From contig NZ_JACHJQ010000004.1 of the NCBI RefSeq assembly GCF_014203735.1, positions 620,001-684,000 of the forward strand: a stretch of 64,000 nucleotides of DNA. Reading direction: 5' to 3'. Positions 38,703 through 47,529 of the stretch are shown piece by piece. This DNA is from Actinophytocola algeriensis (GTDB taxonomy: Bacteria > Actinomycetota > Actinomycetes > Mycobacteriales > Pseudonocardiaceae). The notes below the pieces were generated by a model. It saw only the letters and a list, made by a program, of their open reading frames with translations. It did no database searches and was not told the DNA's origin. Numbering within the stretch: the first letter of the stretch is position 1; the number at the start of each line of letters is the position of its first letter. Both the position numbers and the translations under genes were made by a program.

Positions 38703-39566
38703 GTGCGTGTCTCGCGGCGTGGCCTGTTCCGGACAGTTTCGCTGTTCGGTGCCGCCGCACTGACGGGGTGCACCACCAGGCTCGGCGGCACGCCGGTCGC
38801 GGCCACCACCCCGCGGTCGGAGCCGCCGTCGGAGGGACCGCGACCGGATGCCGTGACGCTCGGCGTCGCCGCGTACCGGCCCTACGCCTTCGAGGACGAC
38901 TCCGGGGAGCTGACCGGCGAGGTCGTCGAGGTCGTGCGGGCCATCTGCGACAAGCTCGGCACCGCGCTGCGGGTCCAGGTGACGCCGTACGAGGCGCTCC
39001 TGCCGGGCGTCGAGGCCGGTCATCTCGACGTGGTCGGCGGGCTCTCCATCCGGGCGGGCAACTGCACGACGCTGGACTTCACGGTGCCCGACCACGTGTC
39101 ACTGACCGCGCTCGCGGTGCCGCAGGGCAACCCGAAAGGGATCACCACGTTCACCGAGGTGGTGTCGACTGGGGCACGGCTCGCGATCGTCGCCAACTCG
39201 CTCGAGGTGACCACGGCGGACGCGGCCGGCGTCACGGGCGCCCAGACGTACCCGAGCGGCGACGAGATCCTGCGGGCGGTGACCGAGGGCAAGGCCGACT
39301 GTGCCGCGTACGACGACATCACGCTGCGCGACCTGCTGACCAGCACCGATGGGCTGGAGCTGCGGCCGCCGTTCGAACCGGCAGGCGGGTCGCCGCGCTA
39401 CGGGTTCGGGTTCCGCAAGGGCGACGAGCTGCGTGACGACTTCGACGAGGCGCTCGCCGAACTGCACGACAGCGGTGAGTGGCTGCGGATCGCCGCGCCG
39501 TTCGGATTCACTGAGAGTAATATCCCGGACACGGACCGCGTCAGCGACAAGGCCTGCGAACGCTAG
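38703..39566 (+). CDS. Solute-binding lipoprotein of an amino-acid-type ABC importer
   Basis: 287 residues from GTG 38703. Twin-arginine-like SRRGLFRTVSLFGAAALTGC with lipobox LTGC, so probably an exported lipoprotein. Family 3 binding-protein fold: VAAYRPYAFEDDSGELTGEVVEVV, GVEAGHLDVVGGLSIRAGNC, DCAAYDDITLRDLL. It resembles EhuB at 39703 in layout and in the C-terminal FGFTESNIPDTD. No permease of its own; it may share the ehu transporter. TAGGCT lies 7 nt before the GTG (leaderless). Confidence 0.82.
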   Translation: MRVSRRGLFRTVSLFGAAALTGCTTRLGGTPVAATTPRSEPPSEGPRPDAVTLGVAAYRPYAFEDDSGELTGEVVEVVRAICDKLGTALRVQVTPYEALLPGVEAGHLDVVGGLSIRAGNCTTLDFTVPDHVSLTALAVPQGNPKGITTFTEVVSTGARLAIVANSLEVTTADAAGVTGAQTYPSGDEILRAVTEGKADCAAYDDITLRDLLTSTDGLELRPPFEPAGGSPRYGFGFRKGDELRDDFDEALAELHDSGEWLRIAAPFGFTESNIPDTDRVSDKACER

Positions 39567-39619
39567 CCCGCGGCCATGTTTCGGTTGCCTAACAGACTTC
39601 GTTGATCTTATGGGGAACT

Positions 39620-39649
39620 TTGACCAGTCACGACGTCGCCCCCTACGTT
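39620..39649 (+). promoter_or_regulatory. Candidate ehuB promoter
   Basis: TTGACC (39620-39625), 18 nt, TACGTT (39644-39649) is a good housekeeping-type promoter 53 nt upstream of ehuB. The remaining 39567-39619 shows no other signal. Confidence 0.55.
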
Positions 39650-39702
39650 GAATTGCCATCGAGACGCGAGTACGCCGAAGAGACGCATGTGAGGACGGAA
39701 CG

Positions 39703-40623
39703 ATGGCGCGAACGATGGGTACCGGTAACTGGACCCGACGGAACTTCTTCAGGTTCGGCGCGGTTGCCGGCACGGCCGCCATCGGCGGCCCGGCACTGTT
39801 GACGGCCTGCTCAGAGGTACCGCAGGGGGGTTCCGGTGAGGGCGGGACGCTCCAGAGAATCAAGGAAGCCGGGACGATCAAGATCGGCATCGCCGGCGAG
39901 GTCCCCTACGGCTATACCGAGGGTGGCAAGGTCACCGGCGAGGCGCCCGAAGTCGCGAAAGCGGTCTTCAAGGCGATGGGCGTCGACAACGTCGAACCCA
40001 CACAGGTCGAGTTCGGGCAGCTGATCCCGGCGCTGAACGCGGGCGAGTTCGACATGGTGGCGGCCGGCATGGCCGTGCGGCCCGACCGGTGCAAGAACGC
40101 GGCGTTCTCCAGTGTGGACTACGTGACGCCGACCGCCCTGATGGTGCCCAAGGGCAACCCACAGGGCGTCAAGAACTTCGAGGACGTGAAGGCCAAGGGC
40201 CTGGCGATCGCCGTGCTGTCCGGCACGATCGAGCAGGAGGTCGCCAAGGCGGCGGGCATCGCGGCGGACAAGATCCAGCCCTACGACGGGCAGCCGGAGC
40301 TTTTCCAGGCGCTGCAGGACAACCGCGCCTACTGCGGTGCGCTGACCGACATCTCGCTCAAGGAGCTGCTGAAGCAGAACCCCGGCGCGGCGTTCGAGGT
40401 GACCGAGGGCTTCACGCTGGAGCTGAACGGCGAGGAGCAGATCCAGGCGGGCGGTTTCGTGTTCCGCAAGGGTGAGGACGACCTGGTCGACGCGTTCAAC
40501 ACCGAGCTGGACAAGCTGCACGAGTCCGGTGACTGGCTGGCCATCGTCGAGCCGTTCGGGTTCACCGACGCCAACCTGCCTCCCGACGACGTGACCACCG
40601 AGCAGCTCTGCCAGGAATCCTGA
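39703..40623 (+). CDS. ehuB: Ectoine/hydroxyectoine-binding lipoprotein
   Basis: 306 residues. Twin-arginine signal (TRRNFFRFGAVAG) with lipobox LLTAC, then a family 3 binding protein: RIKEAGTIKIGIAGEVPYGYTEGG, ALNAGEFDMVAAGMAVRPDRC, VPKGNPQGVKNFEDVK and a C-terminal FGFTDANLPPDD. The motifs and the B-C-D-A gene order match EhuB of the compatible-solute importer. Ectoine uptake serves osmoprotection or carbon/nitrogen supply. No ectoine degradation genes are seen in the window. Confidence 0.85.
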   Translation: MARTMGTGNWTRRNFFRFGAVAGTAAIGGPALLTACSEVPQGGSGEGGTLQRIKEAGTIKIGIAGEVPYGYTEGGKVTGEAPEVAKAVFKAMGVDNVEPTQVEFGQLIPALNAGEFDMVAAGMAVRPDRCKNAAFSSVDYVTPTALMVPKGNPQGVKNFEDVKAKGLAIAVLSGTIEQEVAKAAGIAADKIQPYDGQPELFQALQDNRAYCGALTDISLKELLKQNPGAAFEVTEGFTLELNGEEQIQAGGFVFRKGEDDLVDAFNTELDKLHESGDWLAIVEPFGFTDANLPPDDVTTEQLCQES

Positions 40624-40636
40624 GCAGCGAGAAGTC

Positions 40637-41380
40637 GTGTTCGACAACCTGTCCCTGTTCGTCAGCACGATCTCCCGGGGATTGCTGCTGACCGTGGAGG
40701 CGACCGTCGGCGGCATCCTCATCGCGACCGTCCTGTCCTTCGTGTTCGGGCTGGCGATGCTGTCGAGGTCGCGGACGGTGCGCCTGGTCGCGCGGATCTA
40801 CGTGGAGATCTGGCGCGGCACGTCAGAAGTGGTCCAGCTGCTGTGGATCTACTTCGTGCTGCCGGTGCTGATCGGCTACCGCATCGTGCCGCTGGTCGCG
40901 GGCATCGTCGTGCTGGGCCTGAACTTCGGCGCGTACGGTGCGGAGATCGTGCGCGGTGCCGTGCAGTCGGTGCCCAAGGCGCAGTACGAGGGCGCGATCG
41001 CGCTCAACCTCACGCCCGCGCAACGGATGCGGCGGGTGATCCTGCCGCAGGCGCTCGTGGAGATGGTGCCGCCGTTCAACAACCTGTTCATCCAGCTGCT
41101 CAAGGGCAGCGCACTGCTGACGATGATCACCGTGCACGAGATGACCTACCAGGCGCGTGAGGTCCTGATCGACCGGAACATCGACCAGGCCTGGCTGATC
41201 TGGACGCTGGTGCTGCTGTTCTACCTCGTGCTCGCGATCCTGATCACCATCGGCATGCGCCTGCTCGAACGGTGGGCGGCGCGGCTCGTCGGCAGGAAAC
41301 CGGACGAGCGGAGCATCTTCAGCAGGCGGAAGAAGCCGGTGCTCGCCGAGACCGTGTCCGCGGGTGGTGGTCCGCTGTGA
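40637..41380 (+). CDS. ehuC: Ectoine/hydroxyectoine ABC transporter permease
   Basis: 247 residues, HisM/GlnP-type permease with about five membrane helices and the EAA loop YEGAIALNLTPAQRMRRVILPQA. GTG start 14 nt after ehuB; its stop overlaps ehuD (GTGA). The hydrophilic C-terminus (RKPDERSIFSRRKKP) is probably cytoplasmic. Confidence 0.88.
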   Translation: MFDNLSLFVSTISRGLLLTVEATVGGILIATVLSFVFGLAMLSRSRTVRLVARIYVEIWRGTSEVVQLLWIYFVLPVLIGYRIVPLVAGIVVLGLNFGAYGAEIVRGAVQSVPKAQYEGAIALNLTPAQRMRRVILPQALVEMVPPFNNLFIQLLKGSALLTMITVHEMTYQAREVLIDRNIDQAWLIWTLVLLFYLVLAILITIGMRLLERWAARLVGRKPDERSIFSRRKKPVLAETVSAGGGPL

Positions 41381-42036
41381 TCTGGGACTGGGACTACTTC
41401 TGGGAGGCACTGCCGATCGTCGTCGGCGACGGTCTGTGGATCACGTTCCAGGTGACGTTGCTCGGCTCGATCGTCGCCTACCTGCTCGGCATGGTGCTCG
41501 CGCTGCTGCGGCGGTCGCGGATCCGGGTCGTGAGCACGGTGACGTGGGCGTTCATCGAGTTCATCCGCAGCACGCCGCTGCTGGTGCAGCTCTTCTTCCT
41601 GTTCTTCGTGTTCCCGGACTTCGGCCTCAAGTTCGGGCCCGTGACGACCGGCGTGATCGCGCTCGGCCTGCACTACTCGACCTACGCCGCCGAGGTCTAC
41701 CGCGCGGGTATCGAGGCGGTGCCGGTCGGGCAGTGGGAGGCGGCCACCGCGCTCAGCCTGCCGAGGGCGCGCACGTGGCGGGCGGTGATCCTGCCGCAGG
41801 CGATCCCGAGAGTGCTGCCCGCACTCGGCAACTACACCATCTCCATGGTGAAGGAGACCCCGCTGCTGCTGACGATCGGTGTCACGGACATCGCGGGCGC
41901 CGCCTTCCAGGAGGCCTCGTCGACGTACCGGTACGTCGAGCCGATCACGATCGCGGGCCTGCTGTTCCTCGTGCTGAGCTACTCGGCATCCCTACTCGTT
42001 CGATGGTTGGAGCGTCGTGTCGGAACCCTCCACTGA
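41377..42036 (+). CDS. ehuD: Ectoine/hydroxyectoine ABC transporter permease
   Basis: 219 residues from GTG 41377, which overlaps the ehuC stop. His/Glu/Gln-type permease with the EAA loop WEAATALSLPRARTWRAVILPQA and STPLLVQLFFLFF. Heterodimer partner of EhuC. The last 20 nt overlap ehuA. Confidence 0.88.
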   Translation: MIWDWDYFWEALPIVVGDGLWITFQVTLLGSIVAYLLGMVLALLRRSRIRVVSTVTWAFIEFIRSTPLLVQLFFLFFVFPDFGLKFGPVTTGVIALGLHYSTYAAEVYRAGIEAVPVGQWEAATALSLPRARTWRAVILPQAIPRVLPALGNYTISMVKETPLLLTIGVTDIAGAAFQEASSTYRYVEPITIAGLLFLVLSYSASLLVRWLERRVGTLH

Positions 42037-42808
42037 GGACTACATGATCCGGTTCGAGGACGTGGCGAAGCGGTTCGGCGACCACGTCGTGCTCGACGGG
42101 CTGAACTTCACGGTCGCGCCGGGCGAGTTCGTCACCCTGATCGGGCCGAGCGGCTCGGGCAAGACGACGATCCTGCGCCTGCTCATGACCCTGGAACAGG
42201 TCACGAGCGGCACGATCCACGTCGACGGCGAGTGCCTGACCCACGTGCGGCGTGGCGACCGGCTGGTGCCCGCCGACGAGAAGCACCAGCAGCAGGTGCG
42301 CAAGCGCATCGGCATGGTGTTCCAGCAGTTCAACCTGTTCCCGAACATGAAGGTGCTGCAGAACCTGACCGAGGCGCCGATCAGGTCGCTCGGCCTGTCG
42401 CGGGCCGAGGCGGAGGCGCGGGCACACGAGCTGCTGGACCTGGTGGGCCTGTCGGACAAGGTGCACGCCCACCCGACGCAGCTGTCCGGCGGGCAGCAGC
42501 AGCGGGTGGCGATCGCACGGGCGCTGGCGATGCGGCCGGATGTGCTGTTGCTGGACGAGGTCACGTCGGCGCTGGACCCGGAGCTGGTGGCGGGTGTGCT
42601 GCGCCTGCTGAAGGACATCGCCGAGACGACGGAGATCACGTTCCTGTGCGTGACCCACGAGATGGGGTTCGCGCGGGACGTGTCCGACCGGGTGCTGATG
42701 TTCGACCACGGGCACATCGTCGAGGACGCGTCGCCGGACAAGCTGTTCAGCGAGCCCGACCACGAGCGGACCCGCGAGTTCCTGAGCGCGGTGCTGGAAC
42801 GGGGTTAG
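42017..42808 (+). CDS. ehuA: Ectoine/hydroxyectoine ABC transporter ATP-binding protein
   Basis: 263 residues. Walker A GPSGSGKTT (about 44-52), Q-loop FQQFNLFPN, signature LSGGQQQRVAIARALA, Walker B VLLLDEVTSALDPE and switch histidine in CVTHEMGFA. The GTG at 42017 overlaps ehuD; ATG 42044 is an alternative. Energises uptake through EhuCD. Confidence 0.9.
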   Translation: MSEPSTEDYMIRFEDVAKRFGDHVVLDGLNFTVAPGEFVTLIGPSGSGKTTILRLLMTLEQVTSGTIHVDGECLTHVRRGDRLVPADEKHQQQVRKRIGMVFQQFNLFPNMKVLQNLTEAPIRSLGLSRAEAEARAHELLDLVGLSDKVHAHPTQLSGGQQQRVAIARALAMRPDVLLLDEVTSALDPELVAGVLRLLKDIAETTEITFLCVTHEMGFARDVSDRVLMFDHGHIVEDASPDKLFSEPDHERTREFLSAVLERG

Positions 42809-42817
42809 GCTCGGCGC

Positions 42818-43582
42818 ATGGAGCACATCACGGTCAAGGAGGACGGTGACACGGTCCGGATCACCATGAACCGGGCCGCGCGGCGGAACTCCCTGTCCTA
42901 CGAGCACCTGTCCGAGCTGCTCAGCGCCTTCGAGGACGCGGGTGACTCGTCCGCGAGCGGGATCGTGCTCGCGGGCGAGGGGCCCGTGTTCTCGGCGGGG
43001 CACGACTTCGGGGACGTCGCGTCCCGGGACCTCATGGGCGTGCGGGACCTGCTGCAGCTGTGCACCGCGCTGATGAAGACCATCGAGTCGGTGCCGCAGG
43101 TGGTGGTCGCGCGCGTGCACGGGCTCGCCACCGCGGCGGGGTGCCAGCTCGTGGCGTCCTGCGACCTCGCCGTGGCCGCCGAATCGGCCGGGTTCGCGCT
43201 GCCCGGCGGCAAGGGCGGCTGGTTCTGCCACACCCCGGCGGTGCCGGTGGCCAGGAACATCGGCCGGAAGCGGCTGATGGAGATGGTCCTCACCGGCGAC
43301 GTGATCGACGCGCCCACCGCCCTCGAATGGGGCCTGGTCAACCGGGTCGTGCCGGACGAGGAGCTCGACGCCGCCGTGGACGACCTGCTCGCCAAGGCCA
43401 CCCGGGGGAGCCGGGCCAGCAAGGCGATCGGCAAGCAGACCGTCTACGCCCAGCTCGACCGGCCGGAAGCCGACGCGTACGCGATCGCCGTCGAGGTCAT
43501 GGCCGCCGCGTCCCAGCTTCCTGGTGCTCGGGAGGGGATGGCCGCGTTCCTGGAGAAGCGGAAGCCGGAGTGGCCGGACTGA
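42818..43582 (+). CDS. Enoyl-CoA hydratase/isomerase family protein
   Basis: 254-residue crotonase-fold protein. Oxyanion-hole segments SAGHDFGDV (about 60-68) and GLATAAGCQLVASCDLAVA (about 105-123). The usual catalytic glutamates of true hydratases are not obvious, which is typical of the ECHDC3-like branch, so the reaction is uncertain. A -10-like TAGGCT overlapping the ehuA stop is 6 nt before the ATG, so it can be transcribed leaderless. The 3' end overlaps the convergent MFS gene by 86 nt. Confidence 0.82.
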   Translation: MEHITVKEDGDTVRITMNRAARRNSLSYEHLSELLSAFEDAGDSSASGIVLAGEGPVFSAGHDFGDVASRDLMGVRDLLQLCTALMKTIESVPQVVVARVHGLATAAGCQLVASCDLAVAAESAGFALPGGKGGWFCHTPAVPVARNIGRKRLMEMVLTGDVIDAPTALEWGLVNRVVPDEELDAAVDDLLAKATRGSRASKAIGKQTVYAQLDRPEADAYAIAVEVMAAASQLPGAREGMAAFLEKRKPEWPD

Positions 43583-44702
43583 GCAGGCCGGCGGTCGCCA
43601 CGGCGACCACGCAGAACACCGCGATCAGCAGGAACGTGTAGTTGAGCGGCATCAGGTGGGTCATCGGCCCGACGACGGCCGGGCCAGCGAGGATGCCCAG
43701 GTAGCCGAGCCCGGCGACGCGGGACACGTTCGCGCCCGCGTTGTCGCGGTCGGCGTGGCCAGCCGCACTGAAAAGTTGCGGCACGGCGCCCGACAGCCCG
43801 ATGCCGAACAGCGTCCACCCCACGAGCGCGACCGGGATCGACGTGGTCAGCGACGCGGTGAGGATGCCAGCGGTCGCGATCACCGAGCCGTACCGGACGA
43901 TCGCCACCGGGCCGAACCGCTGCGCCACCGGGTCGGTGAGCAGGCGGCCGATCGTCATGGCGGCCGCGAAGCAGCCGTACGCGAACGCCGCCGTCGCTTC
44001 CGGCGCGCCGAGGACCGTGCTGAGGTGCAGCACGCTCCAGTCGTTGGCCACGCCCTCGGCCAGCATCAGCAGGAAAGCGATCACCGCGAGCCACCAGATC
44101 CGTGACGGGGTCCGCTTGCGCTGCTTCTGGCGCTCCTCGGCGGGCTTGGGGACCTTGCGCAGAAGTGCGGGCGTGGCGGCCGCCGCGATGAGGAGCGTGC
44201 TGCCCGTCGCGACGGCGAACGTGGTCACGGGGGACCAGCCCCAGGTCAGCGTGCGGGCGCCGACGAGCGCGGCGAGGAAACCGCCGACCGACCACACCGC
44301 GTGGAAGGCGGACATGATCGTGCGCCCGTAGGCGTGTTCCACCTCGACCGCGTGCGCGTTCATGCTGACGTCGAGACAGCCGTTGCCCAGGCCCAGCGCG
44401 AGCAGCGCCGCGCCGAGCGCGAACCCGTTGGTGGCGAGGCCGGGAAGTATGAGCGCGGTCGTGCACAGCACCGCCGACAGCGGGACCACGCGGTGCGGGC
44501 CGAACCGGTCGGTGAGCGGCCCCGCGACCTGCATGCCCGCGAACGCGCCGCCGCCGAGGAGTAGCAGGAGCAGGCCGAACGTGGCGTGGTCGAGGCCGGC
44601 CCGCTGCTCGATGACGGGAATGTGGACCACCCACATGCCGAGCACGAAGCCGTTGAGGCCGAAGAAGGCAAAGGTCGCTATCCGGGCGCGGCGCATCACC
44701 AT
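43497..44702 (-). CDS. Major facilitator superfamily transporter
   Basis: 401 residues, about 12 hydrophobic segments, with the loop 2-3 motif GPLTDRFGPHR (motif A) and its second-half copy DPVAQRFGP. Resembles Fucose/glucose-type (FucP/YbjJ-like) MFS proteins, but the substrate cannot be read from sequence. Divergent from a DeoR regulator with an operator-like palindrome between them, which fits control by a sugar-phosphate. The C-terminal about 29 codons are antisense to the enoyl-CoA hydratase gene. Confidence 0.85.
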   Translation of the reverse strand: MVMRRARIATFAFFGLNGFVLGMWVVHIPVIEQRAGLDHATFGLLLLLLGGGAFAGMQVAGPLTDRFGPHRVVPLSAVLCTTALILPGLATNGFALGAALLALGLGNGCLDVSMNAHAVEVEHAYGRTIMSAFHAVWSVGGFLAALVGARTLTWGWSPVTTFAVATGSTLLIAAAATPALLRKVPKPAEERQKQRKRTPSRIWWLAVIAFLLMLAEGVANDWSVLHLSTVLGAPEATAAFAYGCFAAAMTIGRLLTDPVAQRFGPVAIVRYGSVIATAGILTASLTTSIPVALVGWTLFGIGLSGAVPQLFSAAGHADRDNAGANVSRVAGLGYLGILAGPAVVGPMTHLMPLNYTFLLIAVFCVVAVATAGLLSPATPASASPGTRPSPPEHQEAGTRRP

Positions 44703-44703
44703 T

Positions 44704-44722
44704 CGAACATAACCGATGTTCG
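44704..44722. promoter_or_regulatory. Operator-like palindrome between the MFS and DeoR genes
   Basis: CGAACAT (44704-44710), 5-nt spacer, ATGTTCG (44716-44722): perfect 7-bp arms. It abuts the MFS start codon and covers the -35 position of the DeoR promoter, whose -10 TAGTCT is at 44741-44746. DeoR proteins usually repress from such repeats. Confidence 0.65.
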
Positions 44723-44753
44723 TTCGGTGACGCTACGCACTAGTCTTGTGTTC

Positions 44754-45509
44754 GTGAGCACTGAACGGTTGCGGCGCATCGCCGAGGTGACCCGGGACGC
44801 CGGGGAGATGAGCGTGGCCGGGCTGGCCGCGCTGACGGGCGCGTCCGAGATGACCATCCGGCGTGACCTGGAGGTACTCGCCGCGCAGGGCGTGCTGGAG
44901 CGCTACCGGGGCGGCGCGCGCAGCCTGTTGTTGCGCGGGGAGGAGCCGCCCTACGCGCTGCGCGCCACCGAGGGTGTCGAGGCCAAGCAGCGGATCGCGG
45001 CCGAGGTCGCGGCGCTGCTGGCCGACGGCGAGTCGGTGGTGCTGGACAGCGGGACCACGTGCGTCGCGGTGGCGCACGCCGTGCGGGACCGGCGCATGAC
45101 GGTCGTGCCGCTGTCGCTGCACGCGGCGAACGTGCTGGTGGGTGCGCCCGCGCTGACGCTGCTGTTCCCCGGCGGTGCGCCGCGGCCGGGGGAGCTGGCG
45201 CTGACCGGTCCGCTGACCGAGGCCTCGCTCGCGTCGCTGCGGTTCGACACCGCCGTCATCGGGTGCTGCGGCCTGACCGCCGCGCACGGCGTGACCGGCC
45301 ACGACCTGGCCGACGCCGCCGTGAAGCGGGCCGCGATGCGCTCGGCGAGCCGGGTGGTCGCGGTGGCCGACGCGTCGAAGTTCGACCACACCGCGCTCGC
45401 CGTGGTGACGCCGGTGTCCGAGCTGGACATGGTGGTCACGGACACGAACGCACCCGCCGCCGAGGTCGCGGCCCTCGAAGCGGCGGGCGTGGTGGTCCGG
45501 CAGGTGTGA
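44754..45509 (+). CDS. DeoR/GlpR-family transcriptional regulator
   Basis: 251 residues from GTG 44754 (GTG 44748 possible). N-terminal winged helix-turn-helix (RLRRIAEVTRDAGEMSVAGLAALTGASEMTIRRDLEVLAAQGVLERYRGGA) and sugar-phosphate sensor domain (DGESVVLDSGTTCVAVA, GCCGLTAAHGVTGHDLADAAVKRA, VADASKFDH). The -10 TAGTCT is 7 nt upstream, so the transcript is leaderless. Likely represses the divergent MFS gene and itself. Confidence 0.88.
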   Translation: MSTERLRRIAEVTRDAGEMSVAGLAALTGASEMTIRRDLEVLAAQGVLERYRGGARSLLLRGEEPPYALRATEGVEAKQRIAAEVAALLADGESVVLDSGTTCVAVAHAVRDRRMTVVPLSLHAANVLVGAPALTLLFPGGAPRPGELALTGPLTEASLASLRFDTAVIGCCGLTAAHGVTGHDLADAAVKRAAMRSASRVVAVADASKFDHTALAVVTPVSELDMVVTDTNAPAAEVAALEAAGVVVRQV

Positions 45510-45522
45510 GCGGGCCCGCGGA

Positions 45523-46095
45523 TCACGCGTCCTGGCGCCTGCCGGACCCCGCCGCCAGCACGCTCCACAGTGGACCAGCGACCAGCCAGATCCCCGTGAC
45601 CACACCCAGCCGCATCATCCAGCCACCGACACCCCACAGGGCCTCGGTCTGCTCCGGCGACGCGACCACGAACGACAGCAGCGCCATCACGGCGCACGCG
45701 ATCGCCGCCCCCACAAGGCATTTGCCCCACTCGCGCCACTCGTGGCGCACCTTCTCCGGCCCGCGCTTCGGCGGCTTCACCGGCGGCGGCCCGCCCGCGA
45801 ACCGGTGCGCGACGTGCTGGTCGGCCCACCTGATGACGCTGTGTCCGAACGCGACGCTGAACCCGAGGTAGGCCGCGCCGAGCCCGTGCACCAGGGTGGC
45901 CTCGCCGCCGCCGCGCAGGTCCACGACCGTGAACGCCAGCAGCGCGACGTCCAGCAGCGGCGTGCCGACCAGCAGCACCACGCTCGTCCGCCGCCACCGC
46001 AGCAGGTAGCGGGCGGCGAGCCCGGCGGCCAGTACCACCCAGAACCCGATCTCGCAGACGATGATCGCGACGGCGAGCGGGCTGATGTCCTCCAT
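45523..46095 (-). CDS. Integral membrane protein of unknown function
   Basis: 190 residues from ATG 46095. Hydrophobic segments at about 8-30, 38-58, 68-90, 125-147 and 155-180; a cytosolic loop with PPPVKPPKRGPEKVRHEWREW (about 100-120) separates helix 3 and 4. No family recognised with confidence. Convergent to deoR (13-nt gap) and divergent from the kinase at 46229. Confidence 0.65.
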   Translation of the reverse strand: MEDISPLAVAIIVCEIGFWVVLAAGLAARYLLRWRRTSVVLLVGTPLLDVALLAFTVVDLRGGGEATLVHGLGAAYLGFSVAFGHSVIRWADQHVAHRFAGGPPPVKPPKRGPEKVRHEWREWGKCLVGAAIACAVMALLSFVVASPEQTEALWGVGGWMMRLGVVTGIWLVAGPLWSVLAAGSGRRQDA

Positions 46096-46228
46096 GGCCT
46101 CCACCGTGCCGGGCCTGCCGCGGGATGTCGTCGGCAAGCCCGGGCAGGCGGGGTCATCACTTCGGCGGACCCCCGGCGCCATCCTTGTGCGGACGCCCGC
46201 GCGTGCGCGCGTGTGCTGTGATGGGAGC

Positions 46229-47437
46229 GTGAACGCGAGGCTCGAACGGCTGCGGGCGTGGGTGGAGCCCCGTGTGACGGTGCTGCAGGCCGTGCTGCTG
46301 TTCGGGGTCGGCATGGTGATCCTCACGTCCGGGATGCCGGTGATCGCGAGCGTCGGCCCGCACGACGCCGGGGCGGACCACCCCGTGCGGGTGCTGACGC
46401 TGGCCGTGATGTGCGCGGCCGAGCTGTCGCGCAGGCGCGCGCCGGGCACCGGGCTCCTGATCGGCCTCGCGGTGACCGCCCCGGAGCTGCTCTACGGCGT
46501 GTCGCTGCCGACCGTGATCGTGCTGACGGACCTGCTGTTCGCGGCGACGCTCTACGGGTCGCGGCGCACCAACCGGATCGTCGTGTGGGGCAGCGGCGCC
46601 GTCGTGCTCGTGCTGACGGTCGTGGCGATCATGTCCGCCCACGACATGCGGGAGGTCGTGGTGAGCCTGCTGCAGGTGTTCGGCATCCCGCTGATCCCGG
46701 TGTGGTGGGCCATGAACGTGCGGTGGCACCGGGAGGCGGCGACCGCCGAGCGGGCGCGGGCCGACCAGGTGGCGCGGATCGCCGAACTGGACCGGAAGGC
46801 GGCCGTGCGGGAGGAACGCGCACGGATGGCGCGGGACCTGCACGACGTGATCGCCGGGCACCTGTCCGCGATCGCGATCCAGTCCGAGGCCGTGCTGGCC
46901 GTGCTGCCCAAGGTGGACGGTGACCCCACCGCCATGCGGACCGTGCTCCGCTCGGTGCGGGAGAACAGCGTCCAGTCGCTGACCGAGATGCGGGCGATGA
47001 TCCACCTGCTGCGCTCCGAGGAGTCCACTGTGGAGCACACGGCACCCGCCCGGCTGCGGGACATCGCGCAGCTGCTGGAGTCCGCGCGGGCGGCGGGGCT
47101 CTCGGTGTCTGCCTCGATGGCCGTAGCGGCCGAACTCGGCGAGGAGCTGCCGGTGGCGGTGGACCTGTCGGCGTACCGGATCGTGCAGGAGGCGCTGACC
47201 AACGTGGTCAAGCACGCGCCGGGCGCGCGTGCGTCGGTCACGGTCGGCAGGCAGGACTCGGTGCTCGTGGTGGAGGTCGTCAACGACCGGACCGTGTCCA
47301 CTGTGGAGGATGGGACCGGCAGGGGGCTGCTGAACATGCGCGAGCGCGCGCAGGCGGTCGGTGGTGTGCTGGAGGCCGGGCCGCACGAGCGGCAGTGGCG
47401 GGTGCGGGCCGAGCTGCCCGCGGAGGAGGCTCGGTGA
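46229..47437 (+). CDS. NarL/DesK-type sensor histidine kinase
   Basis: 402 residues from GTG 46229 (GGGAG upstream). Four to five membrane segments in residues 18-165 without a large sensor loop, so it probably senses within the membrane. HisKA_3 motif ERARMARDLHDVIAGHLSAIAIQ (phospho-histidine about H208) and HATPase (YRIVQEALTNVVKHAPG, GRGLLNMRERAQAVGG). The glycine-rich ATP lid is short. Pairs with the regulator at 47511; the gap holds a GAGCG repeat beginning at the stop codon. Confidence 0.88.
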   Translation: MNARLERLRAWVEPRVTVLQAVLLFGVGMVILTSGMPVIASVGPHDAGADHPVRVLTLAVMCAAELSRRRAPGTGLLIGLAVTAPELLYGVSLPTVIVLTDLLFAATLYGSRRTNRIVVWGSGAVVLVLTVVAIMSAHDMREVVVSLLQVFGIPLIPVWWAMNVRWHREAATAERARADQVARIAELDRKAAVREERARMARDLHDVIAGHLSAIAIQSEAVLAVLPKVDGDPTAMRTVLRSVRENSVQSLTEMRAMIHLLRSEESTVEHTAPARLRDIAQLLESARAAGLSVSASMAVAAELGEELPVAVDLSAYRIVQEALTNVVKHAPGARASVTVGRQDSVLVVEVVNDRTVSTVEDGTGRGLLNMRERAQAVGGVLEAGPHERQWRVRAELPAEEAR

Positions 47438-47529
47438 GCGGAGCCTGCGGAGCGAACCATGAGGGCTGGGCGTCCCGCGAGCGGCCGCTCGGAGCCTGCG
47501 AGGAGCGGTTGTGAGCGCAACGGACCATC
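47435..47529 (+). repeat. GAGCG-type interspersed repeat between kinase and regulator
   Basis: Starts at the kinase stop: TGAGCGGAGCCTGCGGAGCG then AACCATGAGGGCTGG. A second degenerate copy (47502-47529, GGAGCGGTTGTGAGCGCAAC then GGACCATC) contains the regulator's GTG and first codons. The block between them includes GAGCGGCCGCTCGGAGC, related to the stretch at 3888. Confidence 0.7.
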
